Assembly: GCA_024220505.1 (NCBI GenBank)
Contig: JAKZZE010000025.1
Location: forward strand, 124,001-188,000
Reading direction: 5' to 3'
DNA: 64,000 bases
Source of the DNA: Rhizopus arrhizus
Taxonomy: Eukaryota; Mucoromycota; Mucoromycetes; Mucorales; Rhizopodaceae
Shown: piece after piece, positions 47,455 through 60,029 of the stretch
How positions within the stretch are numbered: position 1 is the stretch's first letter
Layout: every line of letters begins with the position of its first letter
The notes under the pieces: generated by a model
The model's database searches: none
Told to the model about the DNA's origin: nothing
Seen by the model: the letters and a program-made list of their open reading frames with translations, nothing else
Position numbers and translations under genes: made by a program

Positions 47455-48669
47455 TTATGTGCTTTCGGATAAAGCAACATAACCGGGTACAGCATTTTCA
47501 TATTCAGCTTGAAATAACTGTTTTTGCTGTTTTTGCATAAATCTAAAAGAGGTTGTTAGATGACTGGATAGACACGATTGAATTACCTTAATATGTCTGT
47601 CAGATAATCTGTCAACACTTGAACTGCATCCGTGTCCATGGTTGTGTGAGCAATTAAACTAGGCATTTGCACTATCAATGATGTCAGGGGACAAGCTCAT
47701 TAACTGTCATTATTCAATTACCAAATAAACGTAATAAATGTTCAGCACCATAGATGTCTACAGGTTCTGCCTTTGGGTTTTGTCGAATGATCTCAGCGTA
47801 TTGATGTCTTTCAAATCGATATAATAGCATAGTTCCTAATGCTTTATTAAAATAAATACGAATACCATGTAATACTTCTTCTAATAATTCTTCATTTCTA
47901 ATCCCCCAAAATGAATCATTAGTCCCCCAAAGAAACTCTCTTTACTTTACTACTCACAATTCGCGACTTCCTTTCTTTTCCTTCTTGTAAACCTTGTAGC
48001 GATCCAAGACACCGTTGACCGTGATCTCTCTTGGTAAGGTAACCAACTGCTGATTTTTAGTGACATTTTCCCAATCATCCACCAATTGTCCTTTTAGTGC
48101 ATCTGGTATATCAATCTTTATCTCGGGTTTTCTTAAATAATCCTCTTCTTTTTCAAGTTTAGCATCTCGACGCCTTTTACCCAATTCTTCTGTATACGTG
48201 TTTTGACTTTTCCCACTTTGTTTCATCCTATAAAGGTCTCTCAATCGAAGCTGCATCTTGATATTTTCATCACACCAGCGTAAAAGACGTGTTTCGGGTA
48301 CCCACTCATCCCAACTATTTTATTTCAACACTTTTGCTGCTATTGTCTTTTTTTACTTACGTCCTTTTCCAGCCTTTGTAATGAACAAAGTAATAAGGCC
48401 CTTGTAATTCTGGATCCTCATTCATCCAATTTCTATCCATTACCTTGTATCTTGTTAATAAACAGTAAAAAGATATCTTTTTTTCACGTTACTTTTGCTT
48501 CATAGATTAACGGGCCGTGATAACATAAAACTTTTTCATTTATCTCAAATATAAGCTCTTTGGTTTCCTCTTGTTGTTCTTTTGGTGTCTCTTGCTGACT
48601 TTTGGACACTTCTACAGCTTGTTGTTGTGATTGTTGTTCCTGAGTTGGTTCGGTTTGTGGCATAATCAT
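47455..48669 (-). CDS. EAF3: Chromatin modification protein EAF3/MRG15
   Basis: Chromodomain-MRG protein shared by NuA4 acetyltransferase and Rpd3S deacetylase, binding H3K36-methylated nucleosomes. The start MIMPQTEPTQ leads a Gln-rich N-tail. The chromo-barrel reads INEKVLCYHGPLIYEAKV, then [26 protein letters not shown] with the aromatic cage. A linker with acidic/basic helices follows, then the MRG domain: LVDDWENVTKNQQLVTLPRE, EVLHGIRIYFNKALGTMLLY and QVLTDYLTDILR. The end is FMQKQQKQLFQAEYENAVPGY. Five or so small introns. Length is typical. Confident identification. Confidence 0.92.
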
Positions 48670-48720
48670 TAAAGAAAAAAGATAAAAGAAATAAAAAAAA
48701 ATACATGTGACTTTTGAATA

Positions 48721-48722
<2 letters not shown>

Positions 48723-48763
<41 letters not shown>
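48723..48763. repeat. Poly-T tract (41 T)
   Basis: Longest homopolymer in the window, 54 bp upstream of the EAF3 start (which is on the minus strand, so it reads A on the sense strand). Confidence 0.95.
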
Positions 48764-48764
<1 letters not shown>

Positions 48765-51700
48765 TTAGCTTAGAAATTGACGGCAATAGACTCCTTTTTT
48801 AGTAAATAAAAAAGGAAAAAAGAGAAGCATAAAGGGTTTGATGCAGAAAGAAAGTTTGTGTCATGAAAAAAACAAGACGGTGTTAGAATGAGTAGAATTG
48901 ACAAAAGGTCCTTTTTGAACACTGTGACGATATCTCCAGGCTGAGGTGCCACAGGGGATAGCGTGTGATTATATCCCATCTCAGGTGTCAAAAAAAAAAA
49001 AAAGATATACGAAAGGGATTAGGGAGGTAGTTGAACATACTCTGAAGAAATATAAACGTGTTCATTTGTATCCTATTCAATCTGTACTCTTTCAGATTTT
49101 AATTTATTGCACTGTACAAACAGAATACAATATCAATTTCGATTAAAAATTGAAATAACAAGTTACATGTTGAGTGCACTCCCTAATGTCATTTCTAATA
49201 AATTTACAGTAAAATGCTACAAGCAAAAAGATTCAAATGATAAGTTACTGAGTGCTAAAACAAACCAATGTTGATCAAATCATTGGCAGTTATAGTACTT
49301 TTTGCATCTATACAAAGAAATACATTAAAGGATGAAAGCGATCAAGAGATGGATAGTCATGCATTTAAACTTTCAAATGCAGACTAAGGGTTAAAGTTTG
49401 ACATAAAATGTAACATTGTTAAACATATCTTCAGGTACACTTTTGCTTAACGGACAGTAAAAGTTGCATATAATCACCATAGAGATGTATAAATGATTGA
49501 CAGCATTGCATGCTCATTACAAAAGAAGAGCCTAGAGTTATCCTTTATCAATTTTGCTGTGCACTAATTGACATAGGAATCTTGCTACTACTGTTATCTA
49601 AGTCAATTCAGGGAAAATAATGATAAGAATGCCTACCATCAGTTTTCTGGTCATCACCAGCATTATAATAGATCAAGAAACGAGCGATAACTTCAGTACA
49701 TCAATAGAAAATTACAGCGAGGAGATCTAAAGTAACATCCTTTCTCAAAAATGCCTTTATCTGCAAGCTATACATTGAGAAAATTTTTATAATTATCTGT
49801 CATCAAAAAAGAAAAACCTCTACTGCCACAAGGCATCTGTATTGTCTCAGCTGCTACGATAAGTATCCTTTAAAAATGAAAAGAGCTTAAAAGGATTTTG
49901 CCAATAAAATGATCTAATAATAACCCTTTCTTTATAAACCAGTGTTTTCCTCTTCCCCTTATGAACGTTGATTAAATTGTTCATATTCATCTCTTCCTAC
50001 AAACAGAAGCTGACTCGTGTTCTAAAGCATCCTTACAGGATTGCTTCAAGATATACATTCTTCACCTTCACTGCCCAACCCCATCACTTGTGTCAACCGC
50101 TTTATTTCACAAAAGTGACATTGCTCTATCCGAATCTATATCTTTTGATGATGTTTGCTGTGTTTCGTGTGCTTTGTCTTTGTATTCTTTTCTTCTATTC
50201 TAACTTTTTTTTAGACCTTCTTTTCCATTATTATTGACCTGTTCCCCTTTTCTTTTCTGGTTTTTCAAACCATTTGTTTATTGAATAAATAACAAGAGAA
50301 ACACCTTGTTGTTCTAGACTGTCTTTTGGCTTCTTTTCGTTTTAGTTTTTCTCTCCTGTCCCCTTTTTATAGTCTTGTTTTCTTTTTGAGAATAAAAAAG
50401 AGCTTCTTACATCATTATCATTATTGCCTTCATTCAAGCCAACTTCTTGTTGCATGTCTTGAAGTAATTGCTCTTCAAAAATATCGAGTCCATTCTATCT
50501 ATTCTCCTTCATCTAAATCTCAACCTTTTATAAACCTTTTTTATTACATCTCTTTAATCTCAATCCTTTTTCCTATAAAGATTAGAAAAGAAATAAAATA
50601 GATAAATCGTGTTAAAATTGGGAAAAAGAAACCTTAGTAAAGTATTCTATTTTCTTTTACTAAGAAAATTAGAGTGTGTATAATGAATACCATTTCAATC
50701 TCCTCTCTAAACCAACAAGAATCATAAAGCATCTTTGTATTTGTCATTTTGAGGTTTGATGCATGTACACTAAATGTTCTTTAGAATGTAGTTTTGGATA
50801 GTAAGTGAGATTTATATAGCAGTCAAACATGTATGTAGCTTATGAGACTACTTTTTCAGCAATTGATCTTTCCCACTTTTCACTTTTTCCTTATTTGGAA
50901 TTTTTTATTTTTATTTTCTGAAGATCATTTAGGCCAACAATGAAACAAAATTACAATATCAATGGGACATAAATCACTACTAACATACAAGGATGAAGAG
51001 CAGTATAGAGTATGAACAAGGCTAGAATTATAAAAAAAAATCTGGTTCTTTGAATCATATCGTATATAAAGCCTCTACAGAAAACTAATAAAGAACTCTA
51101 TGCTAATGATCATGTAGATGAGAGTAGACAATATAACATCCTTAGAAATACGCTTCGATCTTTACTCTCAAATACAAACAATCATCAAAAGCTGCGAGAA
51201 AAAAGTCATTGATAGATTGATTATTCTTCTAATTCATTGTCGACTTTGAATGAAACCAATCAAAATACACCAAGCTCTCTATCATCAAGAATGATGTTGT
51301 ATGTTTGCCAACAAAGTATTATTATACATTTTTTGCTAGAATAAAAAAATAATCAACCAAGTATAAGTTTTATTTGAAAAGTGAAAGGAAGCAAGTTACA
51401 ATTCAAGAGTGAGAGCATTTGAAATATAAAGTATTCTCTCTAAAAGAAAATTGAATTGAAAAATGTTGTCAGTGAACATGAATAGATCAAGATGATATGC
51501 TGTGTTTCTAATAGCGTTCTTAGCTATAGTGTAAAAAGAAATCAAGTTTTGAGTATTAACCAACAAATTGAATTATATTAATCATTAGCTATGAATTGCT
51601 TCATATTAAAGAGTAAATCAAGTTGCTTTAATTCTAAGATGAAGCAATTACTAATAAACTCCTATCTCTCTTTTTTTTTTCCCTTTTTTTTCCTATCTTT

Positions 51701-52984
51701 TTTTTTAGTGTTTGGATAGTGTGTTTTTATTTAAATCCTACTCATTCTTTATTTACATGCATACACTATAGTTATTTTCTATCAGCCTCAAAAAAGTAAC
51801 ACAAACAATCAATTTTTTTATGCGAGTCTTTTATAGATAAAATTAATTAGCACCTAATGGTTTCCCCCTCTCTCAAAATTCACTGTTAATCTACACTTTT
51901 TCTTATATTTTATTTTTTATATAAAAAATACTATTAAAAAAGAATACTACTTTACTTTTGGCTTTCTTATTTATTTGTCTGAATTGGTATTCCATGAGGG
52001 TTACACACGGAAGCTGATTTCTCTCCCTTTTTTTTCCTTTTTATTTTAATGAACCCTATTCCTTTCACCTAAAGTATATCGTATGAGGTTTATGAAGCTA
52101 AGATAAGAAAAGATACAAGATCAAAGACAAGTCTTGTTTTGGTTTTGTATGTACTTGAAAGTGAATAGAAAGGATATATAAATAGTTGGTGTTTCATATG
52201 AAAATCATGCAGATAAAGAAAAGAGTTGTACAAACAAGCCAAAAAAAAAAGTAATGTCTTTTCATATAGCTTGAGGTTTGTTAAAAAGAGAAAAAGATTC
52301 TATTCCTTAACATAGATTATGACTTGTATCCCTTTCTTGTTGTTTTTATAATAAACCAATAAAGAGAATAATGATTGTAAACAAAGAAAAATAACATAAT
52401 TTTTTCTTTATTCTTTTGTTTATCAGTCAGTTTAGAACGTTATTTTCTCCCTTTTACCGTTCCTTTGCAGTTGAAAAAAGAAAGAATTCTTGGAAAATAA
52501 ACAAAAAATGGCCCGACCCCTCAATCAAAGTTATTTAAAGAGCTTTTTTTCCTTACTTTTTTTTTTGCTTTCTTTCTTTATCAAATCAAATACTCTTCTC
52601 TCTAAAACTAATGGCTTGAATTCTCTTCTTTCTAAATGGTGATAGTCTGAATGCTCTCTTATCAATCGCTCTTTTGCTTTTGGTGCTTCCATAATCTATC
52701 TTGCTACACTGCTCCTATGAAATCAAATGGCTAAAAGTAAAATGGTTTAGAAAAAATAATAATGATTAGACACTGAACTGACTACATACATTTAGTTACT
52801 GATGCTACAAAACAAAGGTCCTTCTTTATCTCTTTGGTGCGCTTGTTCTCACTCTATACGATCAATGACTCTCTTTGTAAGATATGTGCTGCATGTGTTT
52901 TGTCTTGCCCCTTCTCCAAATATATCTTTTTACATCAAGAGCTCTTGGCCTGATAGTCTGGTACCTTGAAGCATTAGGTGGGTA
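48764..52984. other. AT-rich gene desert (4.2 kb)
   Basis: Very low GC with poly-A/T and pyrimidine tracts. The open frames at 49968-50237 and 50326-50601 are Phe/Tyr/Ser-rich by composition and unsupported. No tRNA, rRNA or transposon motif found. Confidence 0.5.
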
Positions 52985-53182
52985 AACAATTCAAGTAGCA
53001 AACAGTTTGCAGCATTCACGCTGTAGCTTAAGGCTGACCGAGTTGTTGCTTCTTGGCTTAGTGGACCCATTAGACCCGAAACAGGCTATATGGGATAACA
53101 TTCCGTACCATTCCAGGTGGGCAAACTCGCCGCGTAACTTGAGCAGGGGAAGCGATATGAGACTGGGGCGTCCTAGAGGCAC
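52985..53182. other. GC-rich island: candidate structured RNA or short ORF
   Basis: About 190 bp of distinctly higher GC within the AT desert. Plus strand: nested complementary segments TCAAG (52991) with CTTGA (53138) and GTTTGC (53005) with GCAAAC (53121), and an 11-base match to the Pol III A-box (TGGCTTAGTGG, 53054-53064). T4 follows at about 53192. Minus strand: ATG 53182 opens 63 codons (LLKLRGEFAHLEWYGMLSHI onward). I could not match it to 5S, tRNA, U1, SRP or RNase P RNA. Either reading, or a fragment of a repeat, is possible. Confidence 0.4.
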
Positions 53183-53739
53183 TAAAAAAACATTTTGCTT
53201 TACATATCCTTACTGGTTGGTCTATTTGTCATCTTCAAAGTAATCACTTTGGTTAATCAACTCTTGTTTATCTTGATCAATATTATCTTGTTCAATCACT
53301 TATTACTCTTTAAAGCCATTTTTAAATAATCATCATCATAAACATAACAAGTCATTTATAACTCGCATATATCCAAAATAAAACTTAAACTCACAAGCGC
53401 ACCTAAAAAAACGTATAGTCTTTTATCCAGTTTCATATCTTTCTCTTTTTCAGTTTCTCTTTTACTTCAGTAAACCTGTCGCTGATGTAGAAGTGGCTCA
53501 TATATTCAATGAGTCAACTTCTGATTCCCAGCCCGTTGTCGATGCATGTGCTGCCAATTACCTTGCTCCGCTTTCATTTGTAAACGTTCCTATAAAATAC
53601 AGTCAATATTATTAAAACAACTTGTAGTGAATTAAAGGAGTAGAATTAGTTATGACCAAGTAATAGAGAAAAGACTAACAAATCTTTGTAAAGCATACAC
53701 TATTCTGATTTCTTATAAACTGAATATGTATCATGTTTA

Positions 53740-53970
53740 AAGTATGTCGGGATACGACACCAATGGAGAAACGTCGTTTTGTCTGATGAGTTGCGCTTTT
53801 GTGTGGAAGGCAGTAAACGCGATAAAAGAATACTCAGGAAAGAAGGAGAGCGCTATGACGAAAGAAATGCAGTATCTACAGTCAAGTGGGATAGTGGTGG
53901 TACTATGGTTTGCGGATGTTTTTGGGGAAGGAGTTTTGGGACCTTTAAAAACTATTGACATGGGTTCTGT
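53740..53970 (+). pseudogene. Tc1/mariner transposase fragment
   Basis: The plus frame from about 53769 reads WRNVVLSDELRFCVEGSKRD, then GERYDERNAVSTVKWDSGGT and MVCGCFWGRSFG before a stop. This is the first catalytic-acid region of Tc1 transposases (W..V..SDE.RF...G and TVKHGGGSVMVWGCF). Both ends are missing. Confidence 0.75.
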
Positions 53971-54570
53971 ATGTGGACAAATACAAAGTTGAAGAGAATT
54001 ACTTACTACTCTTTTGTTACTTTTCTGTTACTATTCATAATTGATCTACTGAGCGATTAATACAGCTGTCAGAAACAGACTGACCTGATTCCTTCTCTCC
54101 AGTTTAAGCTTGTATGAATACTCAACCGTCCAGTTGTGGTCTGATCGACGGCTTTTCATTTTGACTGAAAGTTTCTCACTTGGATACGTCCTCTCTTCAG
54201 ATATAAAATGATCGTTTTTATCAGCTTTTATTCTTACAGTCTTTTTGTCATTTTGCACTGACAATCTATTTTTCAATTGACAGTGAAGAATAAGAAAAAA
54301 GGTAAAGGCAATTGATAAATTTGATGAGATTTAAGTCTTTATGCTATATAAAGGACACCCATAAGCAAATCAGGAACATGAAAATAAGCTGTTCCAACAT
54401 GCCTTTGCCAACTAATCTAATCCTTGACCAATTTTGTACTGCTTCGAATATCTTTCGTTGTGATGCATGTAAAAATAAAGGCAACGTTTTATACTACAAA
54501 CGGTGGTTCTATCTTCAAGAGTACTTTATTTAGATAATTTTTAATTGAATTAGAAATATAATGAGAAAAT
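53971..54570. other. Spacer, no gene seen
   Basis: A minus frame at 54276-54046 (MKNRLSVQNDKKTVRIKADK) is open but unrecognised. Confidence 0.4.
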
Positions 54571-55458
54571 TCAAATAAGCAAGTAAACAACAGCAGCAGC
54601 AAGGATTGTAGTAGCGCCAGCTTTGTTTAACTTGTTGGCATCATTAGGCGTTTGATTAGAACCAGCTGTGATGGATGCAGAAGGAACTTGAGAAACACTA
54701 GAAACATTCAAAGCAGTTGAAGCGGCAGAAGATACAATGGAAGAAGGTACGATAGAAGAAGAGACAGCAGAGGATATGGCAGGTAAAGAAGCAGAATTTA
54801 CTGAGACCGAAGGAACAGAGTTAGATGTAGTTATTTCATTAGGGATGATGGCACTAGAGATGGCTGTAATCACCAATATAAAAAAGATGAGTCAAGTAAA
54901 AAAGTGAAACGTGTTACAGGATCCTTACTTGATTCATTTTGGATACTTGTGGCAGGAGTTGTACTAGCACTAGATTTCAAAGTGGTCGTGGTTAATTCAG
55001 TAAGGGTGGTGGTAGGGCTAGTAGTTATAGCAAGAGTTCTGCTAGTCGTACTTTCTGCAGCGCAGGTATCATCCTTGTGTGCTTGCCACCAGGCACAAGC
55101 ACTAGCAAATTCGGCATTAAAAAGTTCAGGGTTTGCACAAGACACCATACAGATACCGGCCTTGGTCATGAAAGACGTATAATCTGAAGTACCCTTTTGA
55201 CACATCAATGTCAATGACTTTAGAAACTGAGGAGAACTCTTGTCATTTGTCCAATCGCTGAAAAACGTTTTTCCAGCTTTCTAAATTTAAAAAAAAAAAT
55301 GTTTATTGAATCTCTAACGCGTCCGTGCGTTTACCTACCTCGTTACAATCAGCAAAGCAAGGGCCTGCGGAGGGAACATCATAAGTGGGGTTGCAGTCTT
55401 GTGCAGAAAGGACGGTAGCGATTGTGCAAAGAAAGGTGACAACAGTGAATGAGCGCAT
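54571..55458 (-). CDS. GPI-type Ser/Thr-rich cell-surface protein with Cys-rich domain
   Basis: Three exons, about 255 residues. Signal peptide MRSFTVVTFLCTIATVLSAQ. A compact N-terminal domain of about 110 residues carries eight or so cysteines (DCNPTYDV, GPCFADCNE, LMCQKGTSDY, CMVSCANPE, ACAWWQAH, DTCAAE). A long Thr/Ser-rich, probably O-glycosylated stalk follows. The C-terminal hydrophobic tail (ATTILAAAVVYLLI) after a small-residue stretch fits a GPI attachment signal. The Cys-rich part recalls fungal surface domains of the CFEM size class, but the spacing does not let me assign it. Located at cell wall or plasma membrane. Confidence 0.7.
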
Positions 55459-56116
55459 TCTTTGTTAAAAAGAAAGTAAGGAAATGATCTGTGAATCGAG
55501 AGGCAGAGAGGGCCTAGAAAAGTGGCTTTTATAGCATTTTTGGTTACATTGACTGGAGCTTTTGTGCATTTGATAGAAAAACGTGTTGACAAAAGTGTAA
55601 GTTCGCACGCATCGTAAGAATTAAAGACCAGAAAATATAGAAGGCGGTGTTGCTGTCGTAAAAGAAATCATGTAGGACAAACTTTATCAGATCTTTTTCT
55701 CATTCAGCATCTTTTATTTCCTAAAATTCGACTCTACATCAGCTCGTAAATCAAACCAATTGACTGTTGGGATGTATTGTTCAAGATAATGGCCTGCGTT
55801 TGTGTTGTACTTCAATCATGAATTGATCTTTTATAAATCATGTTGACACAAGACAGATGAATGCCAACTTAAAATTGAAATCCATACACTTCTCTGTCGT
55901 ATTTTGAAATCATAACAACATCTGATAGAACAAAAGACCCCTTTCTTGTGTGATTCGGGAAAGTATTTTTAAATCTGATAAAAAAAATATCATGTGAATA
56001 GTACACTATTTTTTCTGTGTCATTGTCTCTGTAACACGATACAAATTCGTTGCCTCTTTATTTATTTATATTCTTTTTCCACAAACCAAATTAAAAAAAA
56101 AAAGTATAGACAAAAG
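55459..56116. other. Divergent intergenic region
   Basis: Shared upstream region of the minus-strand surface-protein gene and the plus-strand MFS gene. No other gene seen. Confidence 0.5.
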
Positions 56117-57559
56117 ATGAACTACGAATCAAGGGATCGCTTAGAAGAAAAGACAGAGTTATCACAAGAAAACATGATTCCAATGGACCACACAAGCTCT
56201 CTAAAAGAAGTCGTCGAACCACTACCTCGCAAATTTCTTTGGTGGATTCCTCTTCAGAGCCATGTTCACCCCCTGCAATTCCTTGCCTTCATAATTTCCG
56301 TCTTTGTGTCTCTGTCCTGTATTGTCTATATTTCTGGAACACAATCCCAAATTATTATGGGTGTCCTGGGCATGTACAGTAGCTCGGGCGATATCACCGG
56401 CTCTCTCTCATTGTATTCAGAGATCATTGCAGTTGTTGGTGTTGTGCTCTGGTCGATGCTGTCGGATAACATCGGTCGACGAGGTGTCATGAGTCTTTCG
56501 CTGCTTATTATGGGACTTGCAATCGTATGCTATCCTCACGTCACCACAGTCTATCCCAGCCTACTTATTCTCAAACTGGTCTTTTCGATCGGATCCTCTG
56601 GGTCGACGGCGATGATGGTAGCCATGATGATGGAAGTCGCTCACGGAAAGGGAGGTCTTGTATCTGGCTGTATCGGTATCGCCTCTGGTCTCGGAGCGAC
56701 TTTTGCTGCTCTCTGTCTCTTTATGGTCCCTGCCTACCTTACCATCGCTTACCCAGGAGCCAATCGAGGCATCACCTACTCACACAGTGCAATCGGCGGG
56801 ACTACGATGGGTCTTGCTATCATCTTATTCTTTTGTATGCCCAAGGATGCCTACAGACGAGCTCCCGAAAACCACCTGAAGGCCTTTGGCGTCAAACTCT
56901 ATCGAGGTATCTTGGCTGGCCGAGAACCACGTATTGCGCTGGGATATGTCTCTAGCTTCTTTGCTCGTGCTGATGAAGTCATCATCACTAACTTTCTTTC
57001 GCTTTGGGTACAGCAATACTACATTGAACAGGGCAAATGCACTGTCGGTCAAACCTGCCTTTACTCCATGGCCTCCTCTTCCACCCTCTCTGGTTATTCT
57101 CAGTTGGTCGCCCTGGCAGCTACACCCTTCTTTACTCTCGGATCAGAATATTTACCCAAAGAATGGGCCGTCTTCTTGGCTGGTGTGGTTGGTGCCTGTG
57201 GTTGTATTCCCTTTGCATTCTCGATTGATCCTACCACTAAGCTTTCGCTGGGATTCGTGATCTTGATTGCCTGTGGTCAGTATGGTATGATCATTTCAGG
57301 TATGGCGATGATGTCTGGAAACTATATCGAGCAAAGGGATCGTGCAGCTGCCTCAGCATGTTATTCATTTATTGGAGCAATCGGTATCATCATCTTGTCC
57401 AAAGTTGGTGGTGTCTTGTTTGATCGATGGATGAAGGGTGCTCCTTTCTTGCTCTTGGGCATCGGTCACATCCTGGTCTGTTGTATGTCATTTGTAGTTT
57501 ATGTCTATAGATTTTTTGTTGAACAAAAGATGAAAAAGAAAAATCACTTTTTAAATTAA
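56117..57559 (+). CDS. MFS transporter
   Basis: Intronless, 480 residues with 12 predicted membrane helices. First helix FLAFIISVFVSLSCIVYISG. The loop 2-3 motif A reads MLSDNIGRRGVMS (G-x-x-x-D-x-x-G-R-R-x type). Later helices include LGATFAALCLFMVPAY, TTMGLAIILFF, VFLAGVVGACGCIPFAFS and GAIGIIILSKVGGVLFDRWM. The central loop (MPKDAYRRAPENHLKAFGVK) is hydrophilic. The N-terminal tail is acidic. Resembles fungal MFS proteins of undefined substrate. Start taken at Met 56117 after an AAATTAAAAAAAAAAG leader; upstream in-frame codons lack ATG. Confidence 0.85.
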   Translation: MNYESRDRLEEKTELSQENMIPMDHTSSLKEVVEPLPRKFLWWIPLQSHVHPLQFLAFIISVFVSLSCIVYISGTQSQIIMGVLGMYSSSGDITGSLSLYSEIIAVVGVVLWSMLSDNIGRRGVMSLSLLIMGLAIVCYPHVTTVYPSLLILKLVFSIGSSGSTAMMVAMMMEVAHGKGGLVSGCIGIASGLGATFAALCLFMVPAYLTIAYPGANRGITYSHSAIGGTTMGLAIILFFCMPKDAYRRAPENHLKAFGVKLYRGILAGREPRIALGYVSSFFARADEVIITNFLSLWVQQYYIEQGKCTVGQTCLYSMASSSTLSGYSQLVALAATPFFTLGSEYLPKEWAVFLAGVVGACGCIPFAFSIDPTTKLSLGFVILIACGQYGMIISGMAMMSGNYIEQRDRAAASACYSFIGAIGIIILSKVGGVLFDRWMKGAPFLLLGIGHILVCCMSFVVYVYRFFVEQKMKKKNHFLN

Positions 57560-58140
57560 TATTGCATCCATACTATTATATCTTTTGTATTTTCAATTGA
57601 ATCCTCACCTTCACTTTATCTTAACATTATAAAATTTTTACACTCTTTTGCTAATGTCCTCTTATCTCGGCTCACACTGATATTTTTTTATTCCTTTATT
57701 CAAGGAATCTCTTATATACTATAGGCATCTCATAGGACGATGGCTAATTTATTATATAAAAGCAGATATTAAAAAAATTAGTATATATCTTTTAAATGCC
57801 CAAAACCTAATTTTTGGAAAAGTATGATCAGGGTTTTTAGAAAAAGTATAGATTGCTTTTGGTAATAACTACAGCTTCCAACCCGTCTTCTCTCCAAGCT
57901 TGTATGCCTTAGGAGCTGTCTCAATTATTTTATATTGTATCAAATATGTACTCTCTTTAAATAAAGAATCTATTTCTAATCCTCTTTTAATAGGTTTGTG
58001 TGATAAATTAAAAAAGACTGATAATCCAGCTAAATGCATTTTTTTTTCGCTGATCTTTATCAATGTTTGTCAGTAGCGGATATCTTATTATTTACCTTAC
58101 TAAAAAAAAAAAAAAAACAAAGCTACCTACGCGTAAATAC
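57560..58140. other. AT-rich spacer, no gene seen
   Basis: MFS 3' region and AT-rich DNA; a small A run at 58103. Confidence 0.5.
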
Positions 58141-59160
58141 AGGTGAAGAGGAAAAAGAAACTTGCTCTGGACTCTCCAGCTCATAAGGGTTCAGCAACCA
58201 AAAAGCCAAGCGGTAAACAAAACTTGTTATATGAAAATTGTTGCCAGATAACAGAATAAGAATAAAATTATACATGTATGGCAGCCAATACTTCAGGTAC
58301 TCAAGTGACCCAAGAGAAAGTTCCTTTCTAAGAAGACCCTGATAGCAACTATCAAGTGCCCATAAAATCTGCTTTCAATTACATGCCACTTAGCGATCCA
58401 TTTGAAGGTTACAAAAAGAAGTCGGGTGTGTTTTGTAATAGCTTGTGTTTTCTCTACATAAATGAGCAAAGTAATGCAAACAATATTAAGCAAAGGAAAG
58501 CCTCCTGTCAGTAGTAAAAAGGCAGTCAAAGCAAAGTGAAATAAGTGTAAGGAAGAGGCATCACATGCATCTGAAACATCTGAACAAGATCAAAATCTGA
58601 ATATGTTTTTGTTGCTCATGTTGAATCACACTAACATTACAACAAAACACAGATGACAATAATGACAAAGGTTTGTATGGTGTTGCTCCCTCTACATATG
58701 CTAACAAAGGCTCCAATGATCAAGAAAAGAAGGCTTCTAAAGCAGCTCAAAAGAAGAAGGACAAGCAAGTAACTCTTTAGATTGCCAAAAAAGAATCTCA
58801 ATGATCATCTACAAAGTCTATGAAACGTCCTGCTTGTGGTGGAACTGATCATGCAAGATCTTCTAGTTTCAAGTACCTTTACTATTTTAAGAGCAAGGCA
58901 GAAGCGCACTAAGAGTTTACAAAAACTTTGGTTGTCAAATTAAATTTGAACAACACTTGCAAGGATGCTAATGTGATTCTGGAGATCGAAAAATGATATC
59001 TCATACAACTCAAGGCGTCTATGCTGGGTCTATGTTTGCAAACAGCTTTTATATCTATATCACAACGTAATAATGAAAGACCTCCCAAATACATGAATCC
59101 TGCTTCTTCTGAGGATTGTATGAGAACTCCATAACAAGCCCTCATCCCTTACCTAGCAGG
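58141..59160 (+). pseudogene. Decayed transposable-element ORF with CGGxDH zinc motif
   Basis: Successive plus-strand pieces interrupted by stops: KRKKKLALDSPAHKGSATKK, then FNYMPLSDPFEGYKKKSG, STKSMKRPACGGTDHARSSS, TKTLVVKLNLNNTCKDANVI. The C-G-G-T-D-H-x-R-x-S-S motif followed by a Thr-Cys-x-Asn helix looks like the zinc-knuckle N-terminal region of a multicopy mobile-element ORF seen in Mucorales. I cannot name the element class from this part. Confidence 0.5.
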
Positions 59161-59394
59161 TAAGTTTACAATATTTTTTTATGATAATTCTTTATTAACA
59201 CTCATTTTATGTAGTTGTATCTTTTTATATCTCTTTTAATTTCGCTACTTGTTCTATCTCAAAACCACCTTAACTTTCTCCTATTACTTTTGATAAAAAT
59301 TTCACTGCTTTATTGTCAAATTACTTTACTTTTCCCCAAACTATTTTTTATTTTTTTCCAAAAATTTGAAAAATACATTACAAAATATAAATAA

Positions 59395-60029
59395 TTAATT
59401 AAATATCTCCAGCTCATCCTCTGTGCCTGCGGAACTCTTTTTCTTTTTATAAACTCCTTCTTTCAATTTACGTTTCTTTCTCGCCAAACTACTTGTCGTG
59501 CTCGAATAATCATCCTGACTCGAGTCTTGATCTTTTTCTTCCTTTTGTGCTAAAGCCTACTACAAAATAAGTTTACTGCAGAAACATGAACAGGATACGT
59601 ACTTTTTGATACGTAGAAGAAGACAAGGAAAACAATCGATCCAATTCAGTAAATTTTGGTTTTCTTCTATCTGAGCGAGTGCTTAGATAGCCATCGAATC
59701 CTCGAATAATATTTCCATTTTGCTGTGTGTCTTCTAAATAAGATCCTTCAAATAAATAGATGGCATGTTCCAGATTGATCTTTTCAAATAAGTAAAAGTT
59801 ACAAATCATTTTTTATTTTATTTTACCAAGTTTGTGTCCACCTGCTTTTTTCTGTTCAATAAAGCCTGTAGTTCTTGCTTTGCTTCTTCATATTTTTGAC
59901 GAGTCACTTGAGGTGGCTCAGCGTTTGTTTCTATAGTAACTGAATTCGACTAAATCTTGTTTCAATCAATAAACGATTTAGCTTATTTAAACTAATCTTT
60001 TTTACATTCGATTCTTTTGTTTCTGCCAT
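59395..60029 (-). CDS. EAF6: EAF6 (NuA4 histone acetyltransferase subunit)
   Basis: Small subunit of NuA4 and NuA3-type acetyltransferase complexes. Four exons: MAETKESN; then [20 protein letters not shown] to [10 protein letters not shown]; then [32 protein letters not shown] and [20 protein letters not shown]; and a basic/acidic tail ending [11 protein letters not shown]. The block Y-x-F-E-G-x-Y-L-E-x-T-x-x-x-G-N-I-I-R-G-(F/W)-D is the EAF6 signature. Total about 155 residues, normal. Divergently placed 355 bp from the reductase-acyltransferase gene. Confidence 0.93.

Noticed and set aside
49968..50601. Two Phe/Tyr-rich open frames in the AT desert
   Set aside because: Composition is what T/CT-rich DNA gives by chance; no start context, domain or splice sites.
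52985..53182. U1 snRNA or SRP RNA identity for the GC-rich island
   Set aside because: A short stretch resembles the U1 Sm-site region (AAACTCG) and another resembles the SRP helix 8 AGCAGG. U1's 5' splice-site pairing end and loop II are absent, and the SRP tetraloop geometry does not fit.
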